Of a DNA stretch of 64,000 nucleotides, positions 1-8,277 are shown one piece after another (position 1 is the stretch's first letter; every line of letters begins with the position of its first letter). The notes under the pieces were generated by a model. The model was given only the letters and a program-made list of their open reading frames with translations. It was not told where the DNA came from and did not search any database. Location: contig CALCJF010000103.1 of assembly GCA_937967375.1 (NCBI GenBank), forward strand, positions 62,001 to 126,000. The letters run 5' to 3'. This DNA comes from an uncultured Leucobacter sp. (GTDB taxonomy: Bacteria; Actinomycetota; Actinomycetes; Actinomycetales; Microbacteriaceae). The translations under genes were made by a program, and so were the position numbers.

Positions 1-1
1 A

Positions 2-865
2 GACGGTCATGACGATCTCATGATCGGCGGGGAGTCCGACGACCCGCTCCCTGGCAGCGCACTAGTCGTATTGGGCGGCCAGAACGGCGCGAACGTCACT
101 ACTGATCCCACGTCACAAGACGCTCCGGCAGTGCGGGCGGTCGACGGCGGTACACAGCGAGGTTGGTGGATCAACGGACGTGCTTCCGGGGATCACTTTG
201 GGCATGCCGTCGGTGCGGTTCGAATGAATGGTTGGTCGCTGTTGCTGGTTGGCGCAATGGACGGGACAGCCGGTGAAGGCTTGAGCGGCTCGGGGTACGT
301 CGCCCTCATCGATTCCCGAGCCCTCGCTGCGGATTCGCTCCCGCTCTCAGCCACCGGAGTGCTCGAGGCAGCCGATCTGCAGCCTGCAGGCCCCGAAGGC
401 AGCCAGTTCACAGGGGGTGCCTTGCTTCTGGGCGACTACGCCGATCAGCGCCTCGGTCGGTCCTTCGCAGATCTGACTCGCAGCCCCAGTGGGTCTCGTA
501 TCGATTTCGCAGTGGGGGCGCCCGCACTGTTCACCTGGCAGGGTGAGGTTCCCTCAGTACGCCTTTACTCACTACAGGTGCTGCCAGCAAAGGATGACGG
601 CACCGGTGGCCCGAAGGATCCGGACAGCGACGGCACCAGCAACGGTGTCGGCGAATCGAATGATGGCAACCAGGGCGGCAAATCACCGGACGGCACGAAC
701 AACTCCTCTGCACCAAACCAGCGGCTCTCGAACACGGGGTCGACCGAGGCGCCCATGGTGCTTGCGGCCGGCAGTGCACTGCTTCTCGGCGCCGCAGCGG
801 CGCTCTTCCTCGCTGCTCGCGCACGCGTGCGTTCTCGCTCAGCGAAGCCGGATGCGCAGGCCTGA
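2..865 (+). CDS. FG-GAP repeat surface protein, LPxTG-like anchor (5' truncated by window edge)
   Basis: The frame is open from the window edge. Its first visible residues, DGHDDLMIGG, match the calcium-binding loop of an FG-GAP/integrin-alpha repeat (D-G-x-x-D-L-hydrophobic-G), so the N-terminus lies upstream of the window. About 287 residues are visible. A second repeat-like stretch (about residues 55-85, DHFGHAVGAV) and a third (GDYADQRLGRSFA) follow. Then comes a spacer of about 50 residues rich in Asp, Asn, Gly and Ser. The C-terminus is LSNTGS, a roughly 20-residue hydrophobic helix and a basic tail (RARVRSRS). This is the layout of a cell-wall sorting signal, with S and N in place of the canonical P-x. 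Likely a cell-wall-attached beta-propeller protein; ligand unknown. A strong terminator follows. Confidence 0.85.
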   Translation, partial: DGHDDLMIGGESDDPLPGSALVVLGGQNGANVTTDPTSQDAPAVRAVDGGTQRGWWINGRASGDHFGHAVGAVRMNGWSLLLVGAMDGTAGEGLSGSGYVALIDSRALAADSLPLSATGVLEAADLQPAGPEGSQFTGGALLLGDYADQRLGRSFADLTRSPSGSRIDFAVGAPALFTWQGEVPSVRLYSLQVLPAKDDGTGGPKDPDSDGTSNGVGESNDGNQGGKSPDGTNNSSAPNQRLSNTGSTEAPMVLAAGSALLLGAAAALFLAARARVRSRSAKPDAQA

Positions 866-878
866 TCGATGCGCGTCA

Positions 879-921
879 GTTGCTCGGCTCGGCTGCTATC
901 CCCGCAGCGGAGCCGAGCAAC
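879..921 (+). terminator. Stem-loop terminator after the FG-GAP gene
   Basis: Arms 879-896 and 904-921 form an 18-bp stem with one mismatch (GTTGCTCGGCTC pairs with GAGCCGAGCAAC) and a 7-nt loop. It starts 13 nt after the stop codon and has no strong T-run, as is common in high-GC actinobacteria. The remaining stretch 922-1206 holds no gene that I can support; it is the promoter region of the SipW cluster. Confidence 0.7.
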
Positions 922-1150
922 AAACTAGGCGAGCGCGCCTCGAGCCTCACCGACCCGTGGCACGCAGTTCCTCCCCTTATCACGGCGTGCCATACCCCCT
1001 TTGTGACGCAAGATGGGCCGTCACCTTCACCCATATCTCTATGATTTGACGACGTTCTCGACTAGATTTCGAACTATCGGAGGACAGTGAGAAGCATTGG
1101 GGCTTCCCTCCGAGAGTCTTGGGGGGCTCTTTCGCTAGTTGTCTCATACC

Positions 1151-1184
1151 TTGAGGCGCGCTCTCCGGGATCTTCTATATAGAA
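1151..1184 (+). promoter_or_regulatory. Candidate promoter and palindrome before the SipW cluster
   Basis: TTGAGG (1151-1156) and CTATAT (1175-1180) are 18 bp apart, like -35 and -10 boxes. The -10 element lies inside the perfect 12-bp palindrome TTCTATATAGAA (1173-1184). The palindrome is about 22 bp before the ATG at 1207 and just ahead of an AGAGG ribosome-binding site. A repressor bound there would block initiation. Assignment is by eye. Confidence 0.45.
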
Positions 1185-1206
1185 ACTCAACGGAGAGGTT
1201 CGCAAC

Positions 1207-1884
1207 ATGAATATCAAGAAGACATCATCGGCCACAAAGCGCAAGGTCGCCGCGATCGCGGCGGGGGCGCTCGTCGTGGGCATCGGTGCCACCTACACGC
1301 TGGCATCATGGACGGACTCCGAGTGGGTCTGGGGTGGCGCGGCGGGTGGCACCCCAGGTGTTGGCACGAGCTCGTTCGAAGTCGAACAGTCAGTAGATGG
1401 CGGCACAACCTGGACAAATGATCTTGCTAGCCCCGGCGGGCTCCTCTCCTTCACAACTGGCGCGTTGGCGCTCACTCCAGGCGACACGACCTATGCGCCA
1501 GTCTCACTGCGCACACAGTCGGGCTCAGTTGCGGGCAGCACAACCCTGAAGGCAGCGGTTGCCAATTCTGCTGTCACCGGAACCAGCACTGATCTGTGGG
1601 ATGCCATCCGCGTAACCGTTTACACTTCAAACGCTGCAAGCGCACCTGCATGCAGCTCAACCAACACTTCAATGACAGGCTGGACTTCAATTACCGGTCT
1701 TGCGAATGTGATTCTGGGAACCGATGCCGGAGCAGCACAATCTCTTCCGGCAGGAACAGATGCTGCTACGGCCGGGGCTCAGCAACACTACTGCTTTGCT
1801 CTAACTCTGCCAGCGGGGTCACCCGACACTCTGCAAGGCGCAAAGATTGCACCCGTCTGGAAGTTCGACTCGACCTCAAGTTAG
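1207..1884 (+). CDS. SipW-dependent exported protein, TasA/CalY-like
   Basis: 225 residues. The N-terminus is a long SipW-type signal: a basic n-region (KKTSSATKRK), a hydrophobic core (about residues 14-32), then LASWTDSEWV. This S-W-x-D-x-E-W-V junction is typical of actinobacterial 'alternate signal-mediated exported proteins' and TasA/CalY homologues. The mature part is Thr/Ser/Gly-rich and beta-strand-like, with two Cys (CSS and YCFAL). It ends 26 nt before the signal peptidase gene, so the two are probably co-transcribed. In Bacillus, SipW processes TasA into biofilm fibres. A fibre or matrix role here is inferred from that pairing. Start chosen for the GGAGAGG ribosome-binding site. 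Confidence 0.85.
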   Translation: MNIKKTSSATKRKVAAIAAGALVVGIGATYTLASWTDSEWVWGGAAGGTPGVGTSSFEVEQSVDGGTTWTNDLASPGGLLSFTTGALALTPGDTTYAPVSLRTQSGSVAGSTTLKAAVANSAVTGTSTDLWDAIRVTVYTSNAASAPACSSTNTSMTGWTSITGLANVILGTDAGAAQSLPAGTDAATAGAQQHYCFALTLPAGSPDTLQGAKIAPVWKFDSTSS

Positions 1885-1910
1885 TCAAGAACCCAGCTCT
1901 AGACAAGACC

Positions 1911-2546
1911 ATGTTCAGCAGGCTGGCCGGAGCCGCTGTCACGACGATGCTTGTCGTGGCGGCGCTCGGGCTTGCCTGCTGGTTCGCGTTCTCGGCGGTG
2001 AGCGGGGCGGCGCTCATCACGTTTCGCACGGGTTCGATGAGCCCGACCATGCCCCAGGGCGCCCTCGCTGTCTCGTTGCCAGTAAGCGCTAGTGAGATCG
2101 AGGTCGGCGACGTGATCACGGTGCAGCGGGCGGGTGAGGCGCTGCCCGTCACGCACCGCGTGATCGAAGTAGGCAAGGTCAGAGACCGGGCAGCGAACGA
2201 GGCTGACATTCGAGCCGCCGCGCCCGGTGGCCCACCGCCGGATCTCACCAAGCCCGGCGCCCGTGAGATAGTCATGCAGGGTGACGACAATGACGCCCCC
2301 GATCATCTGCCCTACGCCATCACCGATGCGCGCAAGGTCGTCTTCTCCCTGCCCTTTTTCGGCACGATACTCATGATGATGCAGACCCCGATCGCCACCG
2401 GGGCACTCATCGTCTCGGTCGGCGTGCTCGTCGTCTGGGCGTTCTGGCCGAAAGCATCCAGAACCGAAGACGAGCACGGTGCCGAAGATGCGGCGCCTCA
2501 TCATCCCCGCCATACCAGCTCGAAGCACTCGGTGGGGGTGCGCTGA
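1911..2546 (+). CDS. sipW: Signal peptidase I, SipW/ER type
   Basis: 211 residues from ATG 1911. An N-terminal membrane segment (about 7-33) is followed by RTGSMSPTM, which holds the catalytic Ser, and by VTHRVIEV, where His replaces the Lys general base of ordinary bacterial LepB. That is the signature of the SipW/ER/archaeal S26B family. MQGDDNDAPD is the box-E Asp region. A second membrane helix lies near residues 145-170, and the tail is charged. It sits between two putative substrates: the TasA-like protein upstream, and a secreted protein whose ATG overlaps its stop (TGATG). Several of the neighbouring exported proteins carry SipW-type signals, so it likely processes the whole cluster. 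Confidence 0.88.
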   Translation: MFSRLAGAAVTTMLVVAALGLACWFAFSAVSGAALITFRTGSMSPTMPQGALAVSLPVSASEIEVGDVITVQRAGEALPVTHRVIEVGKVRDRAANEADIRAAAPGGPPPDLTKPGAREIVMQGDDNDAPDHLPYAITDARKVVFSLPFFGTILMMMQTPIATGALIVSVGVLVVWAFWPKASRTEDEHGAEDAAPHHPRHTSSKHSVGVR

Positions 2547-3259
2547 TGCTTCGACGTGCTGCCCCGACTATGCTGATCCTCGCATTCGCCCTTGTTACGT
2601 GCGCAGGCATCAGCCTCACGGCAGCACGCGCTTCTGCGGTGTTCTATAACCTCACCGAAACCGGGCGCCCCGGCTATCTCACCCTTGCTCTCGATTCGTC
2701 GACACCGGTGCACACCCAGATCACACCCGGTGGCTCTGCCCGGTGGATGATCGAGGCTTCATTGCACGATGCCAGCTCTGGCACGCTCGACGTTGAGCTT
2801 CGTGTCAGCGGTGACCTTGCCCGGGACTCAGGCATGACAGCCACCGTTGAAGCATGCTCAGGAGCGTTCAATATCGCCGCGCAACCCGCGAGTTGCCAGG
2901 GCACGCTAGAGATGGCTCTGCCCACGACCCCGGTTGCTTCACTCCCGATGAATCAAACTCTCTACGAGCTCACCTCTCTGCGCAGCGACGACCCCCGGCA
3001 GATTCTAGTCACTGTGTCGATTCCTTCGACCACTCCCGACGCGCTGGTCGAAGATCGCGAGGCACAGATCGGCCTCGGTGTGCATTCGACTGGGGATGAC
3101 CCGCAGGTGGCCGTGGTTTCACCGGTCACGCCGACGAGACTCGCGACCACGGGTGCAGATCTGCTCGCCCTCAGCGTGCTCGCTACCGGCCTCATCGGGT
3201 TGGGAGCCGCCAGCTGGCTACGTAGTCGGTCGCGCGCAAAGCCAGGGGGTGCGCGGTGA
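2546..3259 (+). CDS. Exported protein with LATTG sorting signal
   Basis: 237 residues with an N-terminal signal peptide (core about 8-28, cleavage probably near ARASA). The middle is a beta-rich extracellular domain of unknown family. The C-terminus is LATTGAD, a hydrophobic helix, then RSRSRAKPGG, a sorting signal of the LAxTG kind attributed to class E sortases. The start overlaps the sipW stop by 1 nt, and its stop overlaps the next gene's GTG start, so it is translationally coupled in the SipW operon. Function unknown; probably a cell-wall-anchored accessory protein of the matrix or fibre system. Confidence 0.75.
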   Translation: MLRRAAPTMLILAFALVTCAGISLTAARASAVFYNLTETGRPGYLTLALDSSTPVHTQITPGGSARWMIEASLHDASSGTLDVELRVSGDLARDSGMTATVEACSGAFNIAAQPASCQGTLEMALPTTPVASLPMNQTLYELTSLRSDDPRQILVTVSIPSTTPDALVEDREAQIGLGVHSTGDDPQVAVVSPVTPTRLATTGADLLALSVLATGLIGLGAASWLRSRSRAKPGGAR

Positions 3260-5121
3260 CTCACCTTTGGCGACGCGGGATCGGCGCGACCGCTACTGCG
3301 ATATTGGTTTCTGCCGCACTGCTTTCCCAGAGCAGCATCACTAGTAATGCTTCGTGGAATGATGCCGAGTGGGTGCACTCAGCAAGCGTCGGAACGATCG
3401 ACTGCGCAAACCCCGCGGGGCAGTTCGCGAGCCGAGGTGAGGGGCGCGTGCTCAGCGGTTCTCTCGTCGGACTCGACAGCGCGAGCGTCGCAGAGATCAC
3501 GTCGGTGCTGGTGACGAATAATGGCACGACTGCGACCCCTCGCCCGGCAGACGCGTCGTCGGTCGTCTCGCCCCCGCTGCCAGATGCGTTCGCCGACCCG
3601 CTCGACATCGACCTGCTCGACGACACTATCGCGCTCGGCCTCACGAGTGTGCTGCAACTGCCGCTCAATACACCGACGGGGCTTATCGGTCAGTTCGGGC
3701 GGGCACGAAGCAGCGGCGTCTCGGCCGGCGCGTCTGGGTATCTGACCGACCAGGGCGGGGTGAACACGAGCGGCGCCCAAGCCGGATACCCTCGACTCGC
3801 AACGCTGAAGCTCTCGACCTTACTGAACTCGCTGGGCTACGATCTGGGCACCGCGGTGAGCGACACTACGGCAGATGTGACCCTCGGCATAGGGGCGGTT
3901 GCGGGGCGCTCGGCACTCGAAAACCCCTGCCAGGCCATCTGGGCGGGTACGCCGCAGAACGCCCTGCAGCGTCAGTACCTCGCGGCGGGCCTCGACACGA
4001 TCATCACCTCTGACCTCGTGAAAGCCGTCGGCACCACCGCCACTGGCACGGTATCGACGCTGAACAACACGGCGAATGGCCTAGTGGGCCAACAGGGGCT
4101 GCTCAACGGACTTATCGGCCCGGTAGTCGGCGCAGTAGGCAATGTGCTGAACACGCTGAGCTTTCTCACGAACACGCGGGTGAAGCCTGGTGCGACCTCC
4201 GCTGCGGTTACGTCGGTGAACCTCAATCTTGCACCGGTGAACGCACTCCTCAGCGCGCCGATCGCCGACAGCAACGGAATTCTGGCCATCTCGCTCGTCG
4301 ACGGCACCGTGACAATCGATACCGCGGCGCTGCTCGGTCAAACGTATTCAGGAGCCGACGGCACCACACTCAACGGGCTTCCGCCGAACTTCAACCCGCT
4401 TGCGAATGCAGCGATGCTCACCACGCTCAACTCTGCACTCGTGAACGCGCTCACCGGCCCACAGGGCTGGGTCACTCGCGTGAATGCGGCGCTCACGCAA
4501 GCACTCGATACCTCAACGATCACCGCACGAATAGTGCTTCCGGTGCAAAAGTGCACAAACGACGGTCTCAGCCTGTGCCTTGTGGGAGGCGGCATCTGGA
4601 GCGACGCCGGCCAGATCGCGGTCAACCTATCTGGGACGGTCAGCGGGCTGCTGGCAAACAACGTCACCATCTCAGTGGATCTTTCGGGCCTGAGTCTTGG
4701 CTTGGCTGGAAATCTCGTGTCGCAGCTCCTTGCGAGCCTGCTGACCGCGCTCGGCACGCTCGGGCTCGGGCAGATCCTCGGCAATGCCGTCAACAATGTG
4801 CTGCGGCCGCTCGCTCAGCTTCCGGCCGGTCTCGTAAATCCGGTGCTCACGCTCGTGAGCTCGATCTACACCACCCTCTATCTCAATGGCGTGGTCGCGA
4901 TCACCGTCAACGCACAGAGCGATCCAAGCACCGGCAGCCCCGAGCCTCACGACTGGCAGCCGCTTCCACAGGGTCGTTATGACGTAGCCGCGCTGCGAAT
5001 TGGCGTACTCGATACGCTGCAACAAAACGGCGTATGGCTCTATCTGGGCCGAGGGGCCGTCGGCGCGACCTGCACTCTCGCCCGAACCGCCCAACCAGGC
5101 AGCCCGTGCGCAGGCTATTGA
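3256..5121 (+). CDS. Choice-of-anchor G family surface protein
   Basis: 621 residues; GTG start overlapping the previous stop (GTGA). The N-terminal signal ends in SNASWNDAEWVHS, the same SipW-type junction as the TasA-like protein. The body is long and low in charge, with repeated hydrophobic Leu/Asn/Gly/Thr-rich stretches, and closes with a short domain containing two Cys (CTLARTAQPGSPC). This matches the actinobacterial 'choice-of-anchor G' family, whose members are found next to SipW-like peptidases. No LPxTG-like motif or C-terminal helix is present, so the anchoring mode is unknown. It is the last gene of the SipW operon and faces the convergent Dabb gene. Confidence 0.8.
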   Translation: MTHLWRRGIGATATAILVSAALLSQSSITSNASWNDAEWVHSASVGTIDCANPAGQFASRGEGRVLSGSLVGLDSASVAEITSVLVTNNGTTATPRPADASSVVSPPLPDAFADPLDIDLLDDTIALGLTSVLQLPLNTPTGLIGQFGRARSSGVSAGASGYLTDQGGVNTSGAQAGYPRLATLKLSTLLNSLGYDLGTAVSDTTADVTLGIGAVAGRSALENPCQAIWAGTPQNALQRQYLAAGLDTIITSDLVKAVGTTATGTVSTLNNTANGLVGQQGLLNGLIGPVVGAVGNVLNTLSFLTNTRVKPGATSAAVTSVNLNLAPVNALLSAPIADSNGILAISLVDGTVTIDTAALLGQTYSGADGTTLNGLPPNFNPLANAAMLTTLNSALVNALTGPQGWVTRVNAALTQALDTSTITARIVLPVQKCTNDGLSLCLVGGGIWSDAGQIAVNLSGTVSGLLANNVTISVDLSGLSLGLAGNLVSQLLASLLTALGTLGLGQILGNAVNNVLRPLAQLPAGLVNPVLTLVSSIYTTLYLNGVVAITVNAQSDPSTGSPEPHDWQPLPQGRYDVAALRIGVLDTLQQNGVWLYLGRGAVGATCTLARTAQPGSPCAGY

Positions 5122-5165
5122 TCCCGCACACTCGTCGCCTGATGGCGGCGCAGTACACTGCTCTC

Positions 5166-5468
5166 TCAGACCGTAAAGTCGACCGCCACTCGCGACACCG
5201 CGATCGTCGGCATGAACTGCAGCGCCGGCTGGTGCGCGGGATGCTTCGCGTACACCTCTAGGCCCGCCTCGTCGTCGAAGTCGACGATCAGTGTGAGGTC
5301 GTAGTTGGCGCCGTCAAATAGTTCGTTGCGGTGCATGCTGAGCGCACGCACAGTCTCAACGCTGTCGCGCAGCGGCTCAATCAGGGCGATCGCCTCGGCC
5401 GCCTGGGCGTCGCGCTGCTCGCGGCTCTGCCCGCTGAGCTTCCATGAAACGATGTGGCGCAGGGTCAT
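5166..5468 (-). CDS. Dabb (stress-responsive alpha/beta barrel) family protein
   Basis: 100 residues; opens MTLRHIVSWKL and continues with the Dabb/ferredoxin-like dimeric barrel pattern, including NYDLTLIVDFDDEAGLEVYAKHP-type sequence and the H-P-x-H pair. Start set at 5468, where AAGGA sits 8 nt upstream; a longer frame has no ribosome-binding site. It begins 4 nt after the glutaredoxin-like gene, so the two form an operon. The biochemical role of most stand-alone Dabb proteins is unknown. Confidence 0.85.
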   Translation of the reverse strand: MTLRHIVSWKLSGQSREQRDAQAAEAIALIEPLRDSVETVRALSMHRNELFDGANYDLTLIVDFDDEAGLEVYAKHPAHQPALQFMPTIAVSRVAVDFTV

Positions 5469-5472
5469 TTGT

Positions 5473-5793
5473 TCAGTCCTTCTTGTCGCGCGAAGTATCG
5501 GTCGTTCGTGCAAAGAGCCTCGGCCGCCGTGCGGCTTTCTCGATGGCGGCGGTCAGGCGATCCTCGTCAACTCGCCAAATCGCGTGCCGCCGACCGTCGA
5601 TCAGCACCACAGGAATCTCTTCGGCATGCAAGCGCGCAAGCTGCGCGTCTTGCAGAATGTCGATCTCGTCGAGCGTCGTGTCGATGTGTTTTTCAGACAG
5701 CGAAGATCGCCCCCGCTCGATTACCGCGCGAGCGTCATCGCAGAGGTGGCACCCCGGCTTCGACAGCAACGTAATGGCGACTGTTCTTGGCAC
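5473..5793 (-). CDS. Glutaredoxin-like protein (DUF836 family)
   Basis: 106 residues. The start is a thioredoxin-fold strand followed by KPGCHLCDDA, a C-x-x-C active site, with the cis-Pro region IPVVLIDGRR near residue 60. The short length and the CHLC motif match the DUF836 glutaredoxin-like family. Likely a cytosolic thiol-disulfide protein. The Lys/Asp-rich tail probably lies outside the fold. First gene of a two-gene unit with the Dabb protein. Confidence 0.85.
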   Translation of the reverse strand: MPRTVAITLLSKPGCHLCDDARAVIERGRSSLSEKHIDTTLDEIDILQDAQLARLHAEEIPVVLIDGRRHAIWRVDEDRLTAAIEKAARRPRLFARTTDTSRDKKD

Positions 5794-5832
5794 CGCTCCA
5801 GTCTAGACGCGGGCTTCGCCGCAAGCCCGCAG

Positions 5833-6531
5833 CTACCGCAGCCGCTGCACCACAACCACCGAATCATCAATCTGCGCGGGGCTTCCCTGCGGGTCGGCGA
5901 CCTCACGCTGGCGCAGCTCTGCGACAAGCACCGCGAACCCACTCTCGAGTGCCCCGAGCGCGGCGAGCTCGTCTTCCGGCGCAATGAAGTGCGGGCCCTG
6001 TGTGCGATGCTCGTGCGCGCTGATAGCCCCGTGATCTCGGCGTGCCCATGGCGGTGGAGCGGCGTGCGACACCAGCACGAGGCGCCCGCCCACCGCAAGC
6101 CGCGAGAGCGCGGCCCGTAGAATGCGTTCGCGCGGCAGAGCGACCGGCGACTGCAGAAAACTCGCGGTGATCAGGTCGAACGGTGCGGCACTCCCGTCGA
6201 CTCCCTCGCCTGCCTCAACCCAGAGCGCAAGGTCGGCGGCGACGAACTCGGCCGAAAGCCCCAGCTTCTCGGCGCGCGCACGCGCGCGAGCGACCGCCGT
6301 CGCAGAGAGGTCGATGCCGATCGCCCGCCAACCTCGCTCGGCGAGCCAGAGCGCATCGCCGCCCTCACCACAGCCGAGGTCGAGTGAGCTGCCCGGGGCG
6401 AGATCACCCACTACCTCTGCCAGGGTCTCGTTCACGCGACCCGACCAGATCGGCTCGGCCCCCGCATAGCGCTGCTCCCAGAAGACCGAGGGATCCTCGT
6501 GTGCCTCATTTGCTGTCACGAGCTCCCCCAT
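5833..6531 (-). CDS. Class I SAM-dependent methyltransferase
   Basis: 232 residues from ATG 6531. Motif I is LDLGCGEGGDALWLAERG (SAM-binding loop), motif II is IGIDLSATAV (acidic ribose contact), then FVAADLALW, and FDLITASFLQSP is motif IV. The opening FWEQRYAGAEPIWSG resembles TehB/thiopurine-methyltransferase-like proteins. The start overlaps the 3' end of the upstream flavoprotein gene by 26 nt, so they are probably translated together. A TTG start at 6552 is possible but less likely. The substrate cannot be read from the sequence. Confidence 0.85.
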   Translation of the reverse strand: MGELVTANEAHEDPSVFWEQRYAGAEPIWSGRVNETLAEVVGDLAPGSSLDLGCGEGGDALWLAERGWRAIGIDLSATAVARARARAEKLGLSAEFVAADLALWVEAGEGVDGSAAPFDLITASFLQSPVALPRERILRAALSRLAVGGRLVLVSHAAPPPWARRDHGAISAHEHRTQGPHFIAPEDELAALGALESGFAVLVAELRQREVADPQGSPAQIDDSVVVVQRLR

Positions 6532-7468
6532 TCTTTGCCAATGCCAGATCAAAGTCTTCTTCGACGAGAGCGTAGTTCAGGGCCGCACCCGCTGTTGCGC
6601 CCGCGGCCATCGCCTGGGGCACTGCCGCGGCAGGCGCGACCACGTTGCCCGCCGCCCACACTCGCGGATGGCTCGTGCGCCCTGTCGCGTCGACCTCGAT
6701 CACCTCGCCCCAGGGCCCGGCAGCACGTTTCAGCAGGAGACTCGCGACTGCCTCGTCGCGCGGCCGCGGCGTGGCAGCCGTGAAGATCGCGTCGAGCGCC
6801 ACCTCTCGCCCATCGACGGTGCGCACCCCGGTGAGGCGTCCGCCGTTCGCCTCGTCACTCAGCACGCTCGCAACCGCTTGCGGCACCAGCTCGATGCCTC
6901 GCGCCCGCAGCCGGCGCTCTGTCTCGCACTCGAGCGCACCGAGCCCGCTCGTGAAGGCGACGACGCGATCGCTCAGTTGCCTCACCAGCTGCAGCTGGTG
7001 CAGGCTCATCGGAGAGGTGGTGATGACGCCGATGCGCTCGCCGCGCAGCTCCCAACCATGGCAATAAGGGCAGTGCGCCGCACGAGTGCCCCAGTGCGCG
7101 GCAAGTCCCTCAATCTCGGGCAGCTCGTCGCTGATGCCCGTCGCAAGCACAATGCCACGGGCGCGCAGTATCTCTCCCCCCTCGAGCTCAAGTTCGACGG
7201 CGGCCCCGGCGTCGCGCACCGCAGCGACGCCTCCCTCGCGAAACTCGACGCCGTAGCGCGCGGCTTCTTCTCGACCGAGCGCCGCCAACTCAGCGGGAGG
7301 CCTGCCATCGTGCCCCAGCACGTTATGCATGTGCGAGGCGAACCTGTTGCGCGGCTGACCAGAGTCAATGACGAGGGTGCGGCGCAATGAACGCCCGAGC
7401 GCCTGTGCGGCACTGAGCCCCGCCGCGCTGCCACCGATGATGATTGCATCCCAATTCTGTGTAGCCAT
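6506..7468 (-). CDS. NAD(P)/FAD-dependent oxidoreductase, thioredoxin reductase-like
   Basis: 320 residues. IIIGGSAAGLSAA is the FAD Rossmann motif, CPYCHGW is the redox-active C-x-x-C typical of thioredoxin reductase-like proteins, and VWAAGNV is the second FAD-binding motif. The NADPH half lacks a clean GxGxxG (it has IGVITTSPMSLHQLQL), as in actinobacterial TrxR-like proteins whose native electron donor is uncertain. ATG at 7468 was chosen because the longer frame runs into the intergenic operator. It is divergent from an XRE-cupin regulator, which probably controls it, and overlaps the methyltransferase. Confidence 0.85.
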   Translation of the reverse strand: MATQNWDAIIIGGSAAGLSAAQALGRSLRRTLVIDSGQPRNRFASHMHNVLGHDGRPPAELAALGREEAARYGVEFREGGVAAVRDAGAAVELELEGGEILRARGIVLATGISDELPEIEGLAAHWGTRAAHCPYCHGWELRGERIGVITTSPMSLHQLQLVRQLSDRVVAFTSGLGALECETERRLRARGIELVPQAVASVLSDEANGGRLTGVRTVDGREVALDAIFTAATPRPRDEAVASLLLKRAAGPWGEVIEVDATGRTSHPRVWAAGNVVAPAAAVPQAMAAGATAGAALNYALVEEDFDLALAKNGGARDSK

Positions 7469-7502
7469 GCGCCCAGTGTTGCGACAATGTGCAATACTGG
7501 CA

Positions 7503-7537
7503 AGCAAATTTGCTGAATCGGCAATATGATATTTGCT
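7503..7537. promoter_or_regulatory. Palindromic operator candidate between TrxR-like and XRE-cupin genes
   Basis: AGCAAATTTGCT (7503-7514) is a perfect 12-bp palindrome. A further half site, ATTTGCT, lies at 7531-7537, and GCAATA occurs twice nearby. The site sits in the 95-bp gap between divergent starts at 7468 and 7564, the usual place for autoregulation by an XRE-family regulator. Confidence 0.5.
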
Positions 7538-7563
7538 TCTCAGAGAAGAGGATCAGCCCGCAC

Positions 7564-8121
7564 ATGCAAGAACTCGAACAGCTGGGGCCACGCCTTCGCG
7601 CCGTGAGACAAGACCGCGGTTGGACCCTCGACGAGCTCGCAAGTCGCGCCGGAATGTCGGTGAGCACACTCTCGCGCCTGGAGTCAGGAAAGCGCCAGGC
7701 CAGCCTCGAGCTCTTGCTACCACTCACTCGACAGCTCGGTGTTCGCGTCGACGATCTGCTCGCCTCACCCACGGCCGACCCTCGTGTACGCCGAACGACG
7801 ATTACGCGAGACGGAATGACGATCGCTCCCCTCACCCGCGAGGCCTCCGAGGTGCGCGCTTTCAAGATCACGTATCACCCTGATGCGCCGGCACGAGAAG
7901 CGCAGAGCCACGATGGGCACGAGTGGCTCTATGTGCTCTCGGGCAAGCTCAGACTCACGCTTGGCGAGCAAGAACTCGTGCTTGAGCGGGGCGAGGCGGC
8001 CGAGTTCGACACGGCGACGCCGCATAGAATGTTCGCTGCTGGTGCGCGCCCGTGCGAAGTGATCAGCATCTTCAACACCGTCGGCGAGCGCCTGCACCTG
8101 CTGACCCCCACCGCCGACTGA
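7564..8121 (+). CDS. XRE-family transcriptional regulator with C-terminal cupin
   Basis: 185 residues from ATG 7564, which is preceded by AGAAGAGGA. An N-terminal HTH (about residues 8-60, LRAVRQDRGWTLDELASRAG then STLSRLESGKRQAS) is followed by a cupin barrel (about 105-180) with GHEWLYVLSGKLRLTLGE and ATPHRMFA. This two-domain form is common among small-molecule-sensing repressors. It is divergent from the TrxR-like flavoprotein and methyltransferase, its likely targets. The effector cannot be deduced. Confidence 0.85.
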   Translation: MQELEQLGPRLRAVRQDRGWTLDELASRAGMSVSTLSRLESGKRQASLELLLPLTRQLGVRVDDLLASPTADPRVRRTTITRDGMTIAPLTREASEVRAFKITYHPDAPAREAQSHDGHEWLYVLSGKLRLTLGEQELVLERGEAAEFDTATPHRMFAAGARPCEVISIFNTVGERLHLLTPTAD

Positions 8122-8277
8122 ACCAGGCCCGCCTGCTCACTGCGGGCATGAGGTGCCATACGATATGCGTAGAGCGCTGCGACTCGCCTGATGAGAAAGT
8201 GCGATCACCGGTTCGCTGATGTTCTTAGCTATCGGGGCAGCCGCTTCCGTGGCACGGTGCGAGTTTCGGAGGTTTCC

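Noticed and set aside
1596..1910. Upstream extension of the SipW frame
   Set aside because: It overlaps the TasA-like gene in another frame, and the peptidase family begins with the membrane helix at 1911.
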